Assembly: GCF_001693255.1 (NCBI RefSeq)
Contig: NZ_CP016476.1
Span: forward strand, 1 to 64,000
Direction of reading: 5' to 3'
Length of the DNA: 64,000 bases
Source of the DNA: Picosynechococcus sp. PCC 7003
Lineage (GTDB): Bacteria; Cyanobacteriota; Cyanobacteriia; Cyanobacteriales; MRBY01
In this document: in pieces, positions 45,719 to 55,151 of the stretch
Layout: each line of letters starts with the position of its first letter
Numbering within the stretch: position 1 is the first letter of the stretch
Made by a program: the position numbers and the translations under genes
The notes under the pieces: generated by a model
Told to the model about the DNA's origin: nothing
Databases searched by the model: none
Seen by the model: the letters and a program-made list of their open reading frames with translations, nothing else

Positions 45719-47685
45719 AATTGCCGTTTTTTTGGATCTTGCTGGTCTTAATATTGCTGCTGAGTTTTGGCTGGGGCACCCGCAGCGCCGCGACTTCTGC
45801 GCCGACAGTCAATCTGGAAACGTTACGTTGGGCTGATTTACCGCCGATTCAAACCAGTGCTGTCTATCAAGTTGATACGGGTTTATCGGCGCAGGTTGGG
45901 TATTCCCTCGATAAACAAATTCAAGCGGGCGATCGCCTGACAGATATTTTTACCCTGGGGGATATGGCGAATACGGGAATTGCGGATTTATCGCCGCTGC
46001 AAATCGCATCCTTGGCACAGCTTGATTTACAAGATATTGCCCTGTCAACTTTTTCCCATTTCACCCAGCAATCTTTAGGTTCTCTGGTTGAGGCATTACC
46101 GACGATCAAAAATCTACCTCTAGCCAATGTTCCGCCACTAGCGGATTTGGTGACAAGTCAGGTAAGTGGGGGATTACAAGATTTACTGTCTGACAATCTT
46201 GGGACATTGCTGAACAATCCGGCGATCGCCCAACTACCTCTTTCCCAAATTCCGAATTTATCTGCTTTGTCAGTGACAGATATTCCAGGTTTGGCAGAGA
46301 CAGCCCTCAAAGAATTTACAAATTGGCAGGGGATTTCTCTTAAGGATATTCCTGGTTTGGATCTAATTCCCCTGGCTGATTTGGGCATTCTATCTCCTTC
46401 GGCGATCGCCACATTGGATATTGTTTGGGGAGCGGGTGAGGCAAATGCGACCTTTCAACCCATTTCTGGCAGTACCAAAGTTGGGTTTCGTTATCCTTGC
46501 CAACAGGAAAACTGCGCCTACATCGAACTTTCGGGGCAGGGACGCCAGGGCGATCGCTGGATCAAAGGCGGCGATTCAGAGACAGGTGGGCAAATGGTGC
46601 CAGGCGGTTCTGGCTTACTGGGTCAAGCGTTCGGCAGCTTGGAACCCACAGGACGGATGCTCGGCTCAGAATTTAAGCTGATTTTGATGGATACCGATGA
46701 AACTGCGGGAACAGCGGAGTTTGGTTTGTCCACAAGGTTTTGTCAAAAAGGATTGCTTGATCTCGGTTGTACGCCCTTTATTTTTGGCCCATGGTCATTG
46801 TTTCACGCCAGGGAAAAAGATGGCATTTTTCTGGGTTTTGATAATCAACAAGCTCTTCCTAATCCCCAGGTGAGCGTCCCAGACTCGGTTCAGGCACAAC
46901 TGCAAGCGGCCCAGGCCCAATACGGTGATTCGGTGTCTTCTGATGACGGTGACGATGACTGTTTGCAAAAAATACTCCAAACAGTTCCTCCTGCCCAACG
47001 CTCTGGGGTCGCCTCTCGATTGCCCTCCCTACTGGAACAGGCAGAAACCCTCAATCTTACTGAATCTCAAACGGCCTATGCGATCGCCTATCTCCTGCCC
47101 CGTAACAATCCATCTATGGAGGCGATGATCCCCAAATTAAAACAATTCATCACAACCACCAAAGTTGATTTCTTTGGAATGGGGGCAGCCTTAAATTTAC
47201 CCTCAGATCAGACGACAACCCTTGCCTATAAAGCCTCTGATTACCAGGCAGTGCTCAAAGATTGCTTTTTCGGCGGTTCCTGCGGGGGCGGTAAGATGCA
47301 GCGTCCTTCGAAAGGCGTGGTCACTAGCGAGATGGGTAATCGTCTCCACCCGATTTATGGCACGTGGCGACTCCATGCGGGCATTGATGTCAGTGCAGGG
47401 ATGGGAGCGCCGATCTTAGCAGCGGACTGTGGCATGGCCACCTATGTGGGCTGGGAATCAGGCTACGGCAATGTGGTTATCCTCAAGCATCAAAACAATC
47501 TCTTTACCCGCTATGCCCACATGAGTACCCAAAAAGTAGACCAGAATCAGACGGTCAAAAAAGGTCAATTGATCGGCTTGGAGGGCTCCACGGGCGGCAG
47601 CACAGGCGCACACCTCCATTTTGAAGTCCGTGACGGCGATCGCTTTGGCACTCCTCTCAATCCTCGTAATTATGTCAATTTCTAA
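45715..47685 (+). CDS. M23 peptidase of the secretion cluster (LytM-like)
   Basis: The 656-residue protein has an N-terminal membrane span or signal, a long leucine/proline-rich region with short LADL and LPL repeats (about residues 70-230), and a C-terminal LytM domain: HAGID (about residue 554) and HLHFEV (about 633), which bind zinc in M23 peptidases. It would cut peptidoglycan so that the channel can pass the wall, replacing VirB1-type glycosylases. Its start overlaps the previous gene by four bases and its end overlaps the next gene by 14. Confidence 0.8.
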   Translation: MKLPFFWILLVLILLLSFGWGTRSAATSAPTVNLETLRWADLPPIQTSAVYQVDTGLSAQVGYSLDKQIQAGDRLTDIFTLGDMANTGIADLSPLQIASLAQLDLQDIALSTFSHFTQQSLGSLVEALPTIKNLPLANVPPLADLVTSQVSGGLQDLLSDNLGTLLNNPAIAQLPLSQIPNLSALSVTDIPGLAETALKEFTNWQGISLKDIPGLDLIPLADLGILSPSAIATLDIVWGAGEANATFQPISGSTKVGFRYPCQQENCAYIELSGQGRQGDRWIKGGDSETGGQMVPGGSGLLGQAFGSLEPTGRMLGSEFKLILMDTDETAGTAEFGLSTRFCQKGLLDLGCTPFIFGPWSLFHAREKDGIFLGFDNQQALPNPQVSVPDSVQAQLQAAQAQYGDSVSSDDGDDDCLQKILQTVPPAQRSGVASRLPSLLEQAETLNLTESQTAYAIAYLLPRNNPSMEAMIPKLKQFITTTKVDFFGMGAALNLPSDQTTTLAYKASDYQAVLKDCFFGGSCGGGKMQRPSKGVVTSEMGNRLHPIYGTWRLHAGIDVSAGMGAPILAADCGMATYVGWESGYGNVVILKHQNNLFTRYAHMSTQKVDQNQTVKKGQLIGLEGSTGGSTGAHLHFEVRDGDRFGTPLNPRNYVNF

Positions 47686-48211
47686 TCTTTTTAAAAAGCA
47701 TTCTTTCCTTTTCTGTTGTGTACTCATGCTTGTGGGTTTCTTAGGGGTGATGCTCTCAGTCCGTTCCGACTCCGGCGATCACTCCTATCAAAGTAGTTGC
47801 CTCGCTCAACCTTTTATCGTCCTCGCTGAATACCAACAATATCAAGTGATTCAGGCGACTTCGACAGACGGGCATGGACATCATCCAGAGGAGATTTTGG
47901 TCACTGTTCAAAATGACATTTGTAGTCGCCTCAATCCCCATAGTGATAACGATTATCCCTTTAGTCGATACATCGATCCCGAAGCGGCGATCGCCCTCAA
48001 TGAACAGCTCTGGCGACGCAAAATCGATGCCCAGGGCGGCAAGGAGGAGTTTGAAGCGGGTTTCGCTGCCTTTGCCCGAGAGTCCGACGAAATTTTGTAT
48101 ATGCCCGCTGACCGTTACCAAGCCTTGAAAAATCTAGCCATTGAGATTCCCAATAATGTCCAACCCGCAGACGAACCGCCCGCCTTCTCCGACTCCCCAA
48201 CCCGACCTTAA
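47672..48211 (+). CDS. Unknown secretion-cluster protein with N-terminal membrane anchor
   Basis: The 179-residue protein starts inside the M23 gene and has one N-terminal hydrophobic segment (about residues 8-30: HSFLFCCVLMLVGFLGVML), followed by an extracytoplasmic-looking domain and an acidic proline-rich end. No family is recognised. It overlaps both neighbouring secretion genes, so it is part of the operon. Confidence 0.65.
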   Translation: MSISNLFKKHSFLFCCVLMLVGFLGVMLSVRSDSGDHSYQSSCLAQPFIVLAEYQQYQVIQATSTDGHGHHPEEILVTVQNDICSRLNPHSDNDYPFSRYIDPEAAIALNEQLWRRKIDAQGGKEEFEAGFAAFARESDEILYMPADRYQALKNLAIEIPNNVQPADEPPAFSDSPTRP

Positions 48212-50003
48212 CGCCTATGTCAGCGAATTGATTTTTTCGCCGCTTGGTTTACTGTTACTGGGTTGTGGGGTTTTATTGGCGTTCATGACTTTTAAGGGCG
48301 ATCGCCGCAAATCAGCCAGTCTCGGCAAAGGCAAACTCGCTACACCGCAGCAGGTCAAAAATGGCGCATTGCGCACCCTCAAACAGGTTCAAGCAGCAAA
48401 ACGAGCGGATGTTGGGCTTTGGGTAGGTACACCGCAAGAGTCGGTTTTTCATTGCCACAAAGGAAAATGGCACATCGATCTTTGCTATGACTTGCGCACG
48501 CTCTATCTCAGCGACTGTACTTCTGGGATTTCTGTCCTCGGTGGTGCGGGTTCGGGGAAAAGTTTTTCGGCATTGAATCCGCTCTTTTTATCGGGGTTAG
48601 CCCAGGGCATTCCGGGGCTTTATTTCGATATCAAATATTCCACCCACTCGCCGGAAGACCCATCCCCCACGGCTTTGATTGCGGGTTATGCCAAGCGGTT
48701 GAATTACGAAGTCGGCTTATTTGCACCGGGTAAACCGGAATCTCTTTGCTGCAATGTTCTTGATTTTATTCGTCACCCAGAAGATGCGGCAATGGCACGA
48801 CAAATCGCGAAAGTCCTCTATCTAAACCTAAATCCTCAAGCTCTGAAGGGCGGTTCGAATCCCTTTTTCACAGAGGCAACGACCTCATTTTTAGCGGGGG
48901 TGATGCTGCTGGCAAAACAAACGGACTGCCCAGATCTGGTGATGTGCCGCGCCTTAACCCGCCTGCCCAGCCCCCAACTTCAAGCCATTGTCGATTCCCA
49001 ACCGGAGGCGATTCGCATGGTGTTTGATGCGGTGGTGGATGTGTTTGGCGTTGAGGAAACCTATGGCAGTATCAAGGCGACATTTGCCAATCTCTTGAGC
49101 GGCTTATTGATGCCTGATTTGCTGCCGGCGATCTGCGGTAAAACAACGATTCCCTTGGATTTGGATGAACGCAAAATCCTCATCTGTGGCAGTGATGCGG
49201 AACGGGGCGAGATTGTGAACCCGATTTTGGCGACGGTGATCCACCTTCTCACAAACCGTAATTTGCTCAAACCCCGTCAACGCCCTTTTTTACTCTGGCT
49301 GGATGAAATTTCCCAGATTTATCTTCCCTCGGCGGAAGATTGGCCGAATATTCACCGCTCGGCGGGTTTGGTGATGGCAATCGGGGTGCAATTTCCTGAA
49401 GTCCTTGAAAAACGGTATGGCAAGGATGGGGCGAGTCGTCTATTAAAAGCCTGTGCGACGCAATTGGTGTTTCAGGCGAATGATATTGCGGATGCGGAAA
49501 AGTACTCGAAGTCGGTCGGTAATCGGGATGTGGAGTACGACACCAAAGGGCGATCTCGGCAAAAGAGCGGCAGTTCCACCAGTGATACGGAGCATAAACA
49601 ATCTGTTGCCATCATTGACCCTAGTGAAATTCTGCAACTCTCCCAGGGTAAAGCCATCATCTGGAATCGCGGGATCGGCGATCGCCACGGTTCCCGCATC
49701 CCCTTAATTCAGACCATTCGCATTCCAGAACATGATCTCAAAGCCTTCAAGGCATCCACTGCCGACTGGGAAATCCTCAAACAGCAGTTTTTAAAGACGG
49801 CATTGCCCCATTTCACGCAGCGAGATTTTCAACGACGGGACTTGGCTCTAGTTTCTGCCTATCAAGGGATTTGTCCTGAACTAGAAACAGCCATAAGCCC
49901 GATAAATCAAGAAGTTGACCTCGACCAACTCCGCCAAGATGCCCATGCTTTTCGGGCGATCGATGCCCCAGAAACTGCCGACTTAATTGCTGCTGTTTTT
50001 TAA
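48156..50003 (+). CDS. VirD4/TraG-like coupling protein
   Basis: The 615-residue ATPase has a membrane segment near residues 20-45, Walker A GGAGSGKSFSALN (about residue 130) and Walker B LLWLDEISQI (about 380), and then the NIHRSAG region. VirD4/TraG proteins recruit the relaxase-DNA complex to the channel. The gene overlaps its predecessor by 56 bases. Its position at the end of the second secretion cluster and the relaxase gene 5 kb away complete a transfer set. Confidence 0.88.
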   Translation: MSNPQTNRPPSPTPQPDLNAYVSELIFSPLGLLLLGCGVLLAFMTFKGDRRKSASLGKGKLATPQQVKNGALRTLKQVQAAKRADVGLWVGTPQESVFHCHKGKWHIDLCYDLRTLYLSDCTSGISVLGGAGSGKSFSALNPLFLSGLAQGIPGLYFDIKYSTHSPEDPSPTALIAGYAKRLNYEVGLFAPGKPESLCCNVLDFIRHPEDAAMARQIAKVLYLNLNPQALKGGSNPFFTEATTSFLAGVMLLAKQTDCPDLVMCRALTRLPSPQLQAIVDSQPEAIRMVFDAVVDVFGVEETYGSIKATFANLLSGLLMPDLLPAICGKTTIPLDLDERKILICGSDAERGEIVNPILATVIHLLTNRNLLKPRQRPFLLWLDEISQIYLPSAEDWPNIHRSAGLVMAIGVQFPEVLEKRYGKDGASRLLKACATQLVFQANDIADAEKYSKSVGNRDVEYDTKGRSRQKSGSSTSDTEHKQSVAIIDPSEILQLSQGKAIIWNRGIGDRHGSRIPLIQTIRIPEHDLKAFKASTADWEILKQQFLKTALPHFTQRDFQRRDLALVSAYQGICPELETAISPINQEVDLDQLRQDAHAFRAIDAPETADLIAAVF

Positions 50004-50108
50004 GTCTGAAATTAATTTCAATTCTTTGTCCGAATTCTCGCCTCCTTTTTCTCTTACTCCATAGAAGGCAGTTTTTGCCTTTATACCAATACTTTGAGGT
50101 ACTCTCCC

Positions 50109-50504
50109 ATGCTTATGGATTCCGACCAAAAACTCATTGACGACCTCCCAGAAGTAATCCGTGCCAAGGTCGATTTTTCTGAATCTCTCGGTTTGCTCAC
50201 AGGTCAAGGTTGGGACGCTGAACCGCTGCCTGACGGTTACCTGCCTGAATTCGTTGAGATCTATGCCAATGGTGCAGATGACACCTGTTTGATGATTCAA
50301 GATGGTCGTCTGGCCTACATTGATCCTGACTTTCTTGGCGATCGCACTACCTCCACCTTTGTCCTCGTCATCGACGAAATCCCCCGCTATGTCCAAGTCC
50401 ACGGCGAACTCATTCTTGACACTTTAGGTGGCTGTTTATTACCCGATATTTTATTATCTCCCGCTGCTCAAATGTCTTGTTTACTCAAGGCTTTAAAACA
50501 ATAG
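50109..50504 (+). CDS. Unknown 131-aa plasmid protein
   Basis: The 131-residue acidic product shows beta-strand-rich sequence (DTCLMIQDGRLAYIDPDFLG) but no known family. A GAGGTA site supports the ATG at 50109. It follows the VirD4-like gene by about 105 bases. Confidence 0.6.
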   Translation: MLMDSDQKLIDDLPEVIRAKVDFSESLGLLTGQGWDAEPLPDGYLPEFVEIYANGADDTCLMIQDGRLAYIDPDFLGDRTTSTFVLVIDEIPRYVQVHGELILDTLGGCLLPDILLSPAAQMSCLLKALKQ

Positions 50505-50540
50505 TCTCGATTTTTGTTTGACTTTATTTTTGAGGAATCT

Positions 50541-51641
50541 ATGGATATTCAACAATCTAGTGACCAGCAATCTGCCCGTGACATTACCAACAGTTCCGTT
50601 GAAGCAACTCAACTGACCCTTTCAGCCCTTGATCAATTTCTTCAAAAGCTCCTTCAATTGGGTATGAAAGATGATCAAGAGATCACCATTCGGGTCGGCT
50701 CTAAGAAAATTTATGATGGTGCTGTTGGCGGAAATGGCAAACGCTCTAAACTCACCCCGAAAGAAACCAAAACTCTCAGGGAAGCTTTTTCGCCTCAGAA
50801 AAATTCCGGTTCTGTGCGCATTCTTGACAAGAAGAATACCCTCTTATTTAAGAGTAAAGAAGGACAGATTGCCAAGAACTTACTGTCTCATTTCCAAGCT
50901 GAAACTATTACCCCTAAAACCCCTGATCCTGATGCTATAGTATCGCCTTCATCTGAAACTACGTCTAGGGTAGTGGCAGAACCGGAAATTGCGTCGCCTG
51001 TCTCCCAGGAACAGTTTGATGACCTACAAAATCAGCTTCATGTAACGAATGAAAAACTTCATGAGCTGCAAGCACGGTTGGATAATTTGGTGAAAAGTCG
51101 TCCCTTTAATCCCACCCCGGTTCATACTCCGAATCAACGGGTTGGTGACTGGTTTAATCAGCAGCGCAACATGGTCGCCGATAAACTGCGTGGTTTAGCA
51201 AATCAGTTTTCTGTCACTGCCTCCCAGAAGTTTAAGCAAACCCACAACCAGGTCAAGCAACAAATCCATCAAACCCTTAGCCATACTGGACAACAGGCAG
51301 CAACAGTTTTTATGCAAAATTTTGTTGAACCTGCGGTTAAGGTCGTTGTCAGTCAGATGGAAAAAATTGGCGAGGTGGAGGTCGCTCAAGACGGCACTAA
51401 AACTTTCCAAACCAACGCTATTTCTTGGCAAATTACCCCTGACGGTGGCGTGAATTTAACCCGCAAGACTGACAATCAAAAAATTACGCCGACCTCTGCA
51501 ACCCCGAAGGACATGAACATTCTCCAGAGTTTTGTTCAACAAGCCCATGAACGCTATGGACAATCCCAGAAGCTGCTCCCCCAGGCGGCTTCAGTGGAAA
51601 ATCACCCACCTAGCCACCGTTCCCAGATTCAGAAGGCATAG
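50541..51641 (+). CDS. Unknown 366-aa coiled-coil plasmid protein
   Basis: The protein begins at ATG 50541 after a GAGGA site. It has a helical N-terminus, an acidic proline/serine-rich stretch, a coiled coil (about residues 165-190: LQNQLHVTNEKLHELQARL) and a long glutamine- and histidine-rich helical domain (about 210-285). No catalytic motif is visible. It lies four bases before a small membrane-protein gene on the same strand. Confidence 0.55.
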   Translation: MDIQQSSDQQSARDITNSSVEATQLTLSALDQFLQKLLQLGMKDDQEITIRVGSKKIYDGAVGGNGKRSKLTPKETKTLREAFSPQKNSGSVRILDKKNTLLFKSKEGQIAKNLLSHFQAETITPKTPDPDAIVSPSSETTSRVVAEPEIASPVSQEQFDDLQNQLHVTNEKLHELQARLDNLVKSRPFNPTPVHTPNQRVGDWFNQQRNMVADKLRGLANQFSVTASQKFKQTHNQVKQQIHQTLSHTGQQAATVFMQNFVEPAVKVVVSQMEKIGEVEVAQDGTKTFQTNAISWQITPDGGVNLTRKTDNQKITPTSATPKDMNILQSFVQQAHERYGQSQKLLPQAASVENHPPSHRSQIQKA

Positions 51642-51644
51642 ATC

Positions 51645-51836
51645 ATGGAAGCATTTGCCCTTATCTATTTTGCTCACAAACTGATCTCGTTTATGGGATT
51701 TATCCTCTATCGAGGTCGCTGGCTTTGGGTCTGTCTGCTGGTCATCGAAGGAACGGGCAGTTTTGTCCTTAATCGTTCCTTTCTACGGATAGCTTTTGGC
51801 TCTCCTCCCGCCCTTGAATGTCCGGTACAACGCTAA
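51645..51836 (+). CDS. Small 63-aa membrane protein
   Basis: The product is largely hydrophobic (residues about 3-25 and 27-44) with aromatic and basic flanks. It lies three bases after the 366-aa gene and just before a strong terminator. Function is unknown. Confidence 0.5.
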   Translation: MEAFALIYFAHKLISFMGFILYRGRWLWVCLLVIEGTGSFVLNRSFLRIAFGSPPALECPVQR

Positions 51837-51849
51837 ATTTTCGTTTTTG

Positions 51850-51871
51850 ACATCCTTCGGGATGTTTTTTT
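51850..51871 (+). terminator. Rho-independent terminator with UUCG tetraloop
   Basis: The stem ACATCC-TTCG-GGATGT (51850-51865) is followed by a run of T to 51871. It would end transcription of the secretion-side operon before the PIN module. Confidence 0.85.
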
Positions 51872-51910
51872 ACGGAGGTCATTTGATAGCGTATATGCTA
51901 TCTTTAGGGC

Positions 51911-52366
51911 ATGGTTCCCCGCATTGTCTTAAATACCAATGTTTTTGTGAGTGCTTTAATTAGTGCTTCTGGCTTGAGTCGAGAGCTGCTTCGTCGCTGC
52001 CTTCAGGGTCAATGCTTACCACTCATGGGCAATGCTTTGTTTACTGAGTACGAATCAGTGATTCACCGCAAAGATGTTCTCACTCGATGCCCTCTCTCTC
52101 CTGATGAAATTCAGACGTTATTGGCGGCACTTATGGGGGTTTGTCAGTGGGTTTCTATTTACTATCTCTGGCGACCTAATCTACAGGATGAAGGCGATAA
52201 TCATTTGCTGGAATTGGCGATCGCCGGCAATGCGCGAGCCATTATTACGGGGAATACCAAAGATTTCCAAAGGGCTGAACTACTCTTTCCTGATTTATTA
52301 ATTCTTACACCAGAAATGTTTATACGGAGGTTACAAGATGGCAACATTAACAATTCGTCTTCCTGA
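51911..52366 (+). CDS. PIN-domain toxin
   Basis: The 151-residue protein has the PIN core: IVLNTNVFVSALIS (acidic site partly substituted, LNTN in place of LDTN), the middle acidic residues around FTEYESVI, and the C-terminal EGDNHLLELAIAGNARAIITGNTKDF. PIN toxins are Mg-dependent ribonucleases. It overlaps the downstream ribbon-helix-helix-like antitoxin by 29 bases, with the toxin gene first. Confidence 0.85.
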   Translation: MVPRIVLNTNVFVSALISASGLSRELLRRCLQGQCLPLMGNALFTEYESVIHRKDVLTRCPLSPDEIQTLLAALMGVCQWVSIYYLWRPNLQDEGDNHLLELAIAGNARAIITGNTKDFQRAELLFPDLLILTPEMFIRRLQDGNINNSSS

Positions 52367-52562
52367 TGATAAACACTCTCGTCTCAAGGAATTAGCGAAG
52401 GCAAGGGGGATTAGCCTAAATAAATTGATGGAAGAATTTTCTAATATTGCTCTCGCTGAGTTTGATGCCCACACTCGCTTTAAGGTACTAGCTGCAATGG
52501 GTAATCAGGCTCAGGGTTTAGCCCTGTTAGATAAGCTTGATCTGCATTTTTCGCAATCTTAA
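52338..52562 (+). CDS. Ribbon-helix-helix antitoxin
   Basis: The 74-residue protein begins MATLTIRLPDDKHSRLKELA, a typical ribbon-helix-helix start, and has a helical C-terminus. It overlaps the PIN gene and is expected to neutralise that toxin and repress the pair. Confidence 0.8.
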   Translation: MATLTIRLPDDKHSRLKELAKARGISLNKLMEEFSNIALAEFDAHTRFKVLAAMGNQAQGLALLDKLDLHFSQS

Positions 52563-52680
52563 TTTAGCCTTCTTGTGAGCTGACTCCTTTCAGTTCCAGA
52601 GTATAGATGAGGATTACCTCAACCTTCATCCCTTTTAACTATGAATCTAGAGGTGTGCGTGACAAGCACCAAATCATTGA

Positions 52681-52756
52681 GAAGCCTATGGAGCGAAAGT
52701 TTCACGTCCGATTCTGGAGACGAGTGGTTCTAGCGAGGGAATCACTTAGCTTAACC
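52681..52756 (+). pseudogene. Possible group II intron 3' end (domain V/VI-like)
   Basis: The stretch contains GGAGC-GAAA-GTTTC (a tetraloop stem as in domain V), followed by ACGTCCGATTCTGGAGACGAG and a tail that ends ACTTAGCTTAACC. This pattern recalls group II intron ends. The lower stem does not pair well, and no intron-encoded reverse transcriptase is nearby. Confidence 0.3.
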
Positions 52757-52758
52757 AA

Positions 52759-53907
52759 TTACCCATCTTTAAACACCGCCAGATATGGAGCATAGCAAAA
52801 AGCTCTATTCCGTTTCTGTCCTGTGATTTCCTCCAGTAAACCAATATTACAAAGGTCTTTCACCAATCTATTCGCATTGGGATAGGATAACCTCGTCACC
52901 TCCATGGCATGTTCCACCGTGAAGATCGGCTTAAAATAAAGCGTTTCTAATAAAGCGATGGCATTCCCCGACTTTCGCCCCATCCGCTCCAACAGTAAAA
53001 TACGGTGCTCCTCCTTTAGTTGGACAATCTGCCGTGCTGTCCTTGCCGCCTCATTTGCCGTTTCTGCAATCCCCCGCAGGAAAAACTTTAACCAACTCTC
53101 CCAATCCCCTGCATCTCGAACCCCCTGCAACAGGTCGTAATAACGAGTTCGATACTTCTTAAAATAGTAGGAAATATAAAGTAAAGGTCGCTGGAGGATT
53201 TGCTGCTCACAGAGCAAAAAAGTAATCAATAAACGACCCGCCCGACCATTCCCATCCAAAAACGGGTGAATCGTCTCGAACTGCGCATGGGCTAAACCAA
53301 TCTTGAGCAACGGCGGCATAGGTCGCGGATCATGTAAAAACTTTTCTAAATTATCCAAACACAGCTTCATCTCATGGGGTGGCGGCGGTACATAACTCGC
53401 ATCTTGAAGCGTACAACCACCCGCCCCAATCCAATTCTGAGTACGGCGAAACTCCCCCGGACTCCGTTCAGCACCTCGAACTCCCTGCATCAATTTTTTA
53501 TGGATTTCTCGAATTAAGCGCAAGGAGACAGGTAACGACTGTAAACGCTCCAAACCGTAATTCACCGCCGCAATATAGTTAACGACTTCCTCCACATCCT
53601 GTGGATTATCCGGATCCAAAGTCTGAGATTCAAACTCCAGTACATCAATCAGAGAAGCCTGAGTCCCTTCAATCTGACTCGATAATACTGCCTCTTTACG
53701 AACATACATAAAAACAAATAGATCAGGATTCGGTAATGCATCCGTCGAACCATCCAGACGACCCAATGCCCGATCTGCCAAAGAAAGTAAATTCCACATT
53801 TCCTGATCCATCTCAATCTCAGGACTTGGTGGCAATGGCTTCGGAATAAACGCCCGATAGCCCTCTACTTGTTGCACATACTGACCCGCTCGGTTGGCGA
53901 TCGCCAT
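52759..53907 (-). CDS. Fic-domain protein with inhibitory motif and C-terminal winged helix
   Basis: The 382-residue protein has the Fic motif HPFLDGNGRAGR (about residue 214) for AMP transfer to proteins. An N-terminal inhibitory motif of the (S/T)xxxE(G/N) type appears as SSQIEG (about residue 72), so it is self-inhibited until activated. The C-terminus is a winged helix-turn-helix (about 320-380: TVEHAMEVTRLSYPNANRLVKDL) that could bind the three TTTCG(T/A)TAATA sites upstream. Confidence 0.88.
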   Translation of the reverse strand: MAIANRAGQYVQQVEGYRAFIPKPLPPSPEIEMDQEMWNLLSLADRALGRLDGSTDALPNPDLFVFMYVRKEAVLSSQIEGTQASLIDVLEFESQTLDPDNPQDVEEVVNYIAAVNYGLERLQSLPVSLRLIREIHKKLMQGVRGAERSPGEFRRTQNWIGAGGCTLQDASYVPPPPHEMKLCLDNLEKFLHDPRPMPPLLKIGLAHAQFETIHPFLDGNGRAGRLLITFLLCEQQILQRPLLYISYYFKKYRTRYYDLLQGVRDAGDWESWLKFFLRGIAETANEAARTARQIVQLKEEHRILLLERMGRKSGNAIALLETLYFKPIFTVEHAMEVTRLSYPNANRLVKDLCNIGLLEEITGQKRNRAFCYAPYLAVFKDG

Positions 53908-53916
53908 AATTATCGC

Positions 53917-53978
53917 TTTCGTTAATACTGAACCAATTCCAAGGTTATATTATCGAAAAAGTGCTTATTTCGTTAATA
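53917..53978. promoter_or_regulatory. Three TTTCG(T/A)TAATA sites upstream of the Fic gene
   Basis: The 11-base unit occurs at 53917-53927 and 53968-53978 on the plus strand, and inverted at 53948-53958 as TTTCGATAATA. They are just upstream of the Fic start codon. They could be operators for the Fic winged helix. Confidence 0.5.
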
Positions 53979-54378
53979 TGACGGCAGTCCTACAGGAATA
54001 AGGATAGCTTCAGAAGCAAAGACAATTTTCAAGCATTGCCATAATTTTCGTGATAAGCGAGGAAATGGGCTTAGAAGATTAATTCACCGTTAAACACTCC
54101 GGCTTTAGTCGACCCTCATCAAAATTCTTCTTGCTCTGAAGCCTTTGCCTCATAAGTTTTTCAAGATATCTTTACATTTTTAGGACTACCAATTTTTTCA
54201 GAATTGCCGATCTGTTGATGACCCTTACCATGGATGTCTTTTTTTATAGGCTAGCCGAGTCAAGTTAGACTAAGGAAAGATTGTTATTGCATTACCCATT
54301 GTTAGTGAAGCTATCACCAACAAAATTAGAGTCCTTGACCTTGTTGCCTTGAATTGAAACTAAGTTCCAGAACTAGCT
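53979..54378. other. Gap between the Fic operator-like sites and the next module
   Basis: No credible gene was seen. The region is AT-rich and precedes the antitoxin gene at 54379. Confidence 0.4.
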
Positions 54379-54633
54379 ATGACTTTTCAAGATATTCAAA
54401 CCCAAGTCCGGCAACTCCCTGATGCTGACAAATGGCAACTGGTCAGAATCCTGTTGGATGAACTCCAACCACACGAAACAACACCATCAATGGCTGACAT
54501 TTCAACCACTCCCTCAGAAGCAGCAGATGACCTGAGCCCTTGGATTCAGCAACTAATTGGCATTGCTCAGCTCGAACCTGTGACAGATCCTACGGAACTA
54601 TACATCGATTATCTAGAGGAGAAATACAGTTGA
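54379..54633 (+). CDS. Antitoxin-like 84-aa protein
   Basis: The protein has a helical N-terminus (FQDIQTQVRQLPDADKWQLVRILLDEL) of the type found in many antitoxins of PIN modules and an acidic C-terminus. Its stop overlaps the TTG start of the PIN gene by three bases, the usual arrangement. Confidence 0.72.
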   Translation: MTFQDIQTQVRQLPDADKWQLVRILLDELQPHETTPSMADISTTPSEAADDLSPWIQQLIGIAQLEPVTDPTELYIDYLEEKYS

Positions 54634-55052
54634 GAAATATCCTTTTTGATAGTGATGTCATCATCGATGTCCTAACCAAACGGGAACCTTTCTTCATAGA
54701 GTCTGCCAGAGCCCTAGACTTTGCCGCCCACGACCCAGGGATAAACTTATATATTGCTGCCCATGCCGTCACCAATATTTTCTACATTGTTCGTCGTTCC
54801 CTGGGGGTAACTGAAACCCGTCAGAGTATCAAACACCTACTACAGAAAATAGAAGTCGCTGGGGTTAACGATGCCATTATTCGCGATGCTCTAGCTACTA
54901 ACCTCAAGGACTTTGAAGATGCTGTTAACATTAAAACTGCTGAGGCAATCAACGCAGAACTGATCATCACTAGAAATCTCCCAGATTATGAGGGTGCTGA
55001 TGTACCAGCTATTTCCCCAACTACCTTTCTAGGAATGAGTACAAAATCTTGA
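54630..55052 (+). CDS. PIN-domain toxin with TTG start
   Basis: The 140-residue protein has the PIN acidic core NILFDSDVIIDVLTKREPF at its start, the middle helix VTNIFYIVRR, and the later acidic segment (NLKDFEDAVNIKTAEAI). The frame is open to 54540, but the TTG at 54630 follows an AGAGGAGA site and overlaps the antitoxin stop, so it was chosen. It is expected to be a ribonuclease toxin. Confidence 0.85.
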   Translation: MRNILFDSDVIIDVLTKREPFFIESARALDFAAHDPGINLYIAAHAVTNIFYIVRRSLGVTETRQSIKHLLQKIEVAGVNDAIIRDALATNLKDFEDAVNIKTAEAINAELIITRNLPDYEGADVPAISPTTFLGMSTKS

Positions 55053-55151
55053 ATGGAGTCCATGCGAACGGGACTCAGGCAAAAGAAAATGGGAGATCGG
55101 GAGAGCCTACTGACAGCCAATCAGACTATGAGCGCTGAGATCACCCATGGA

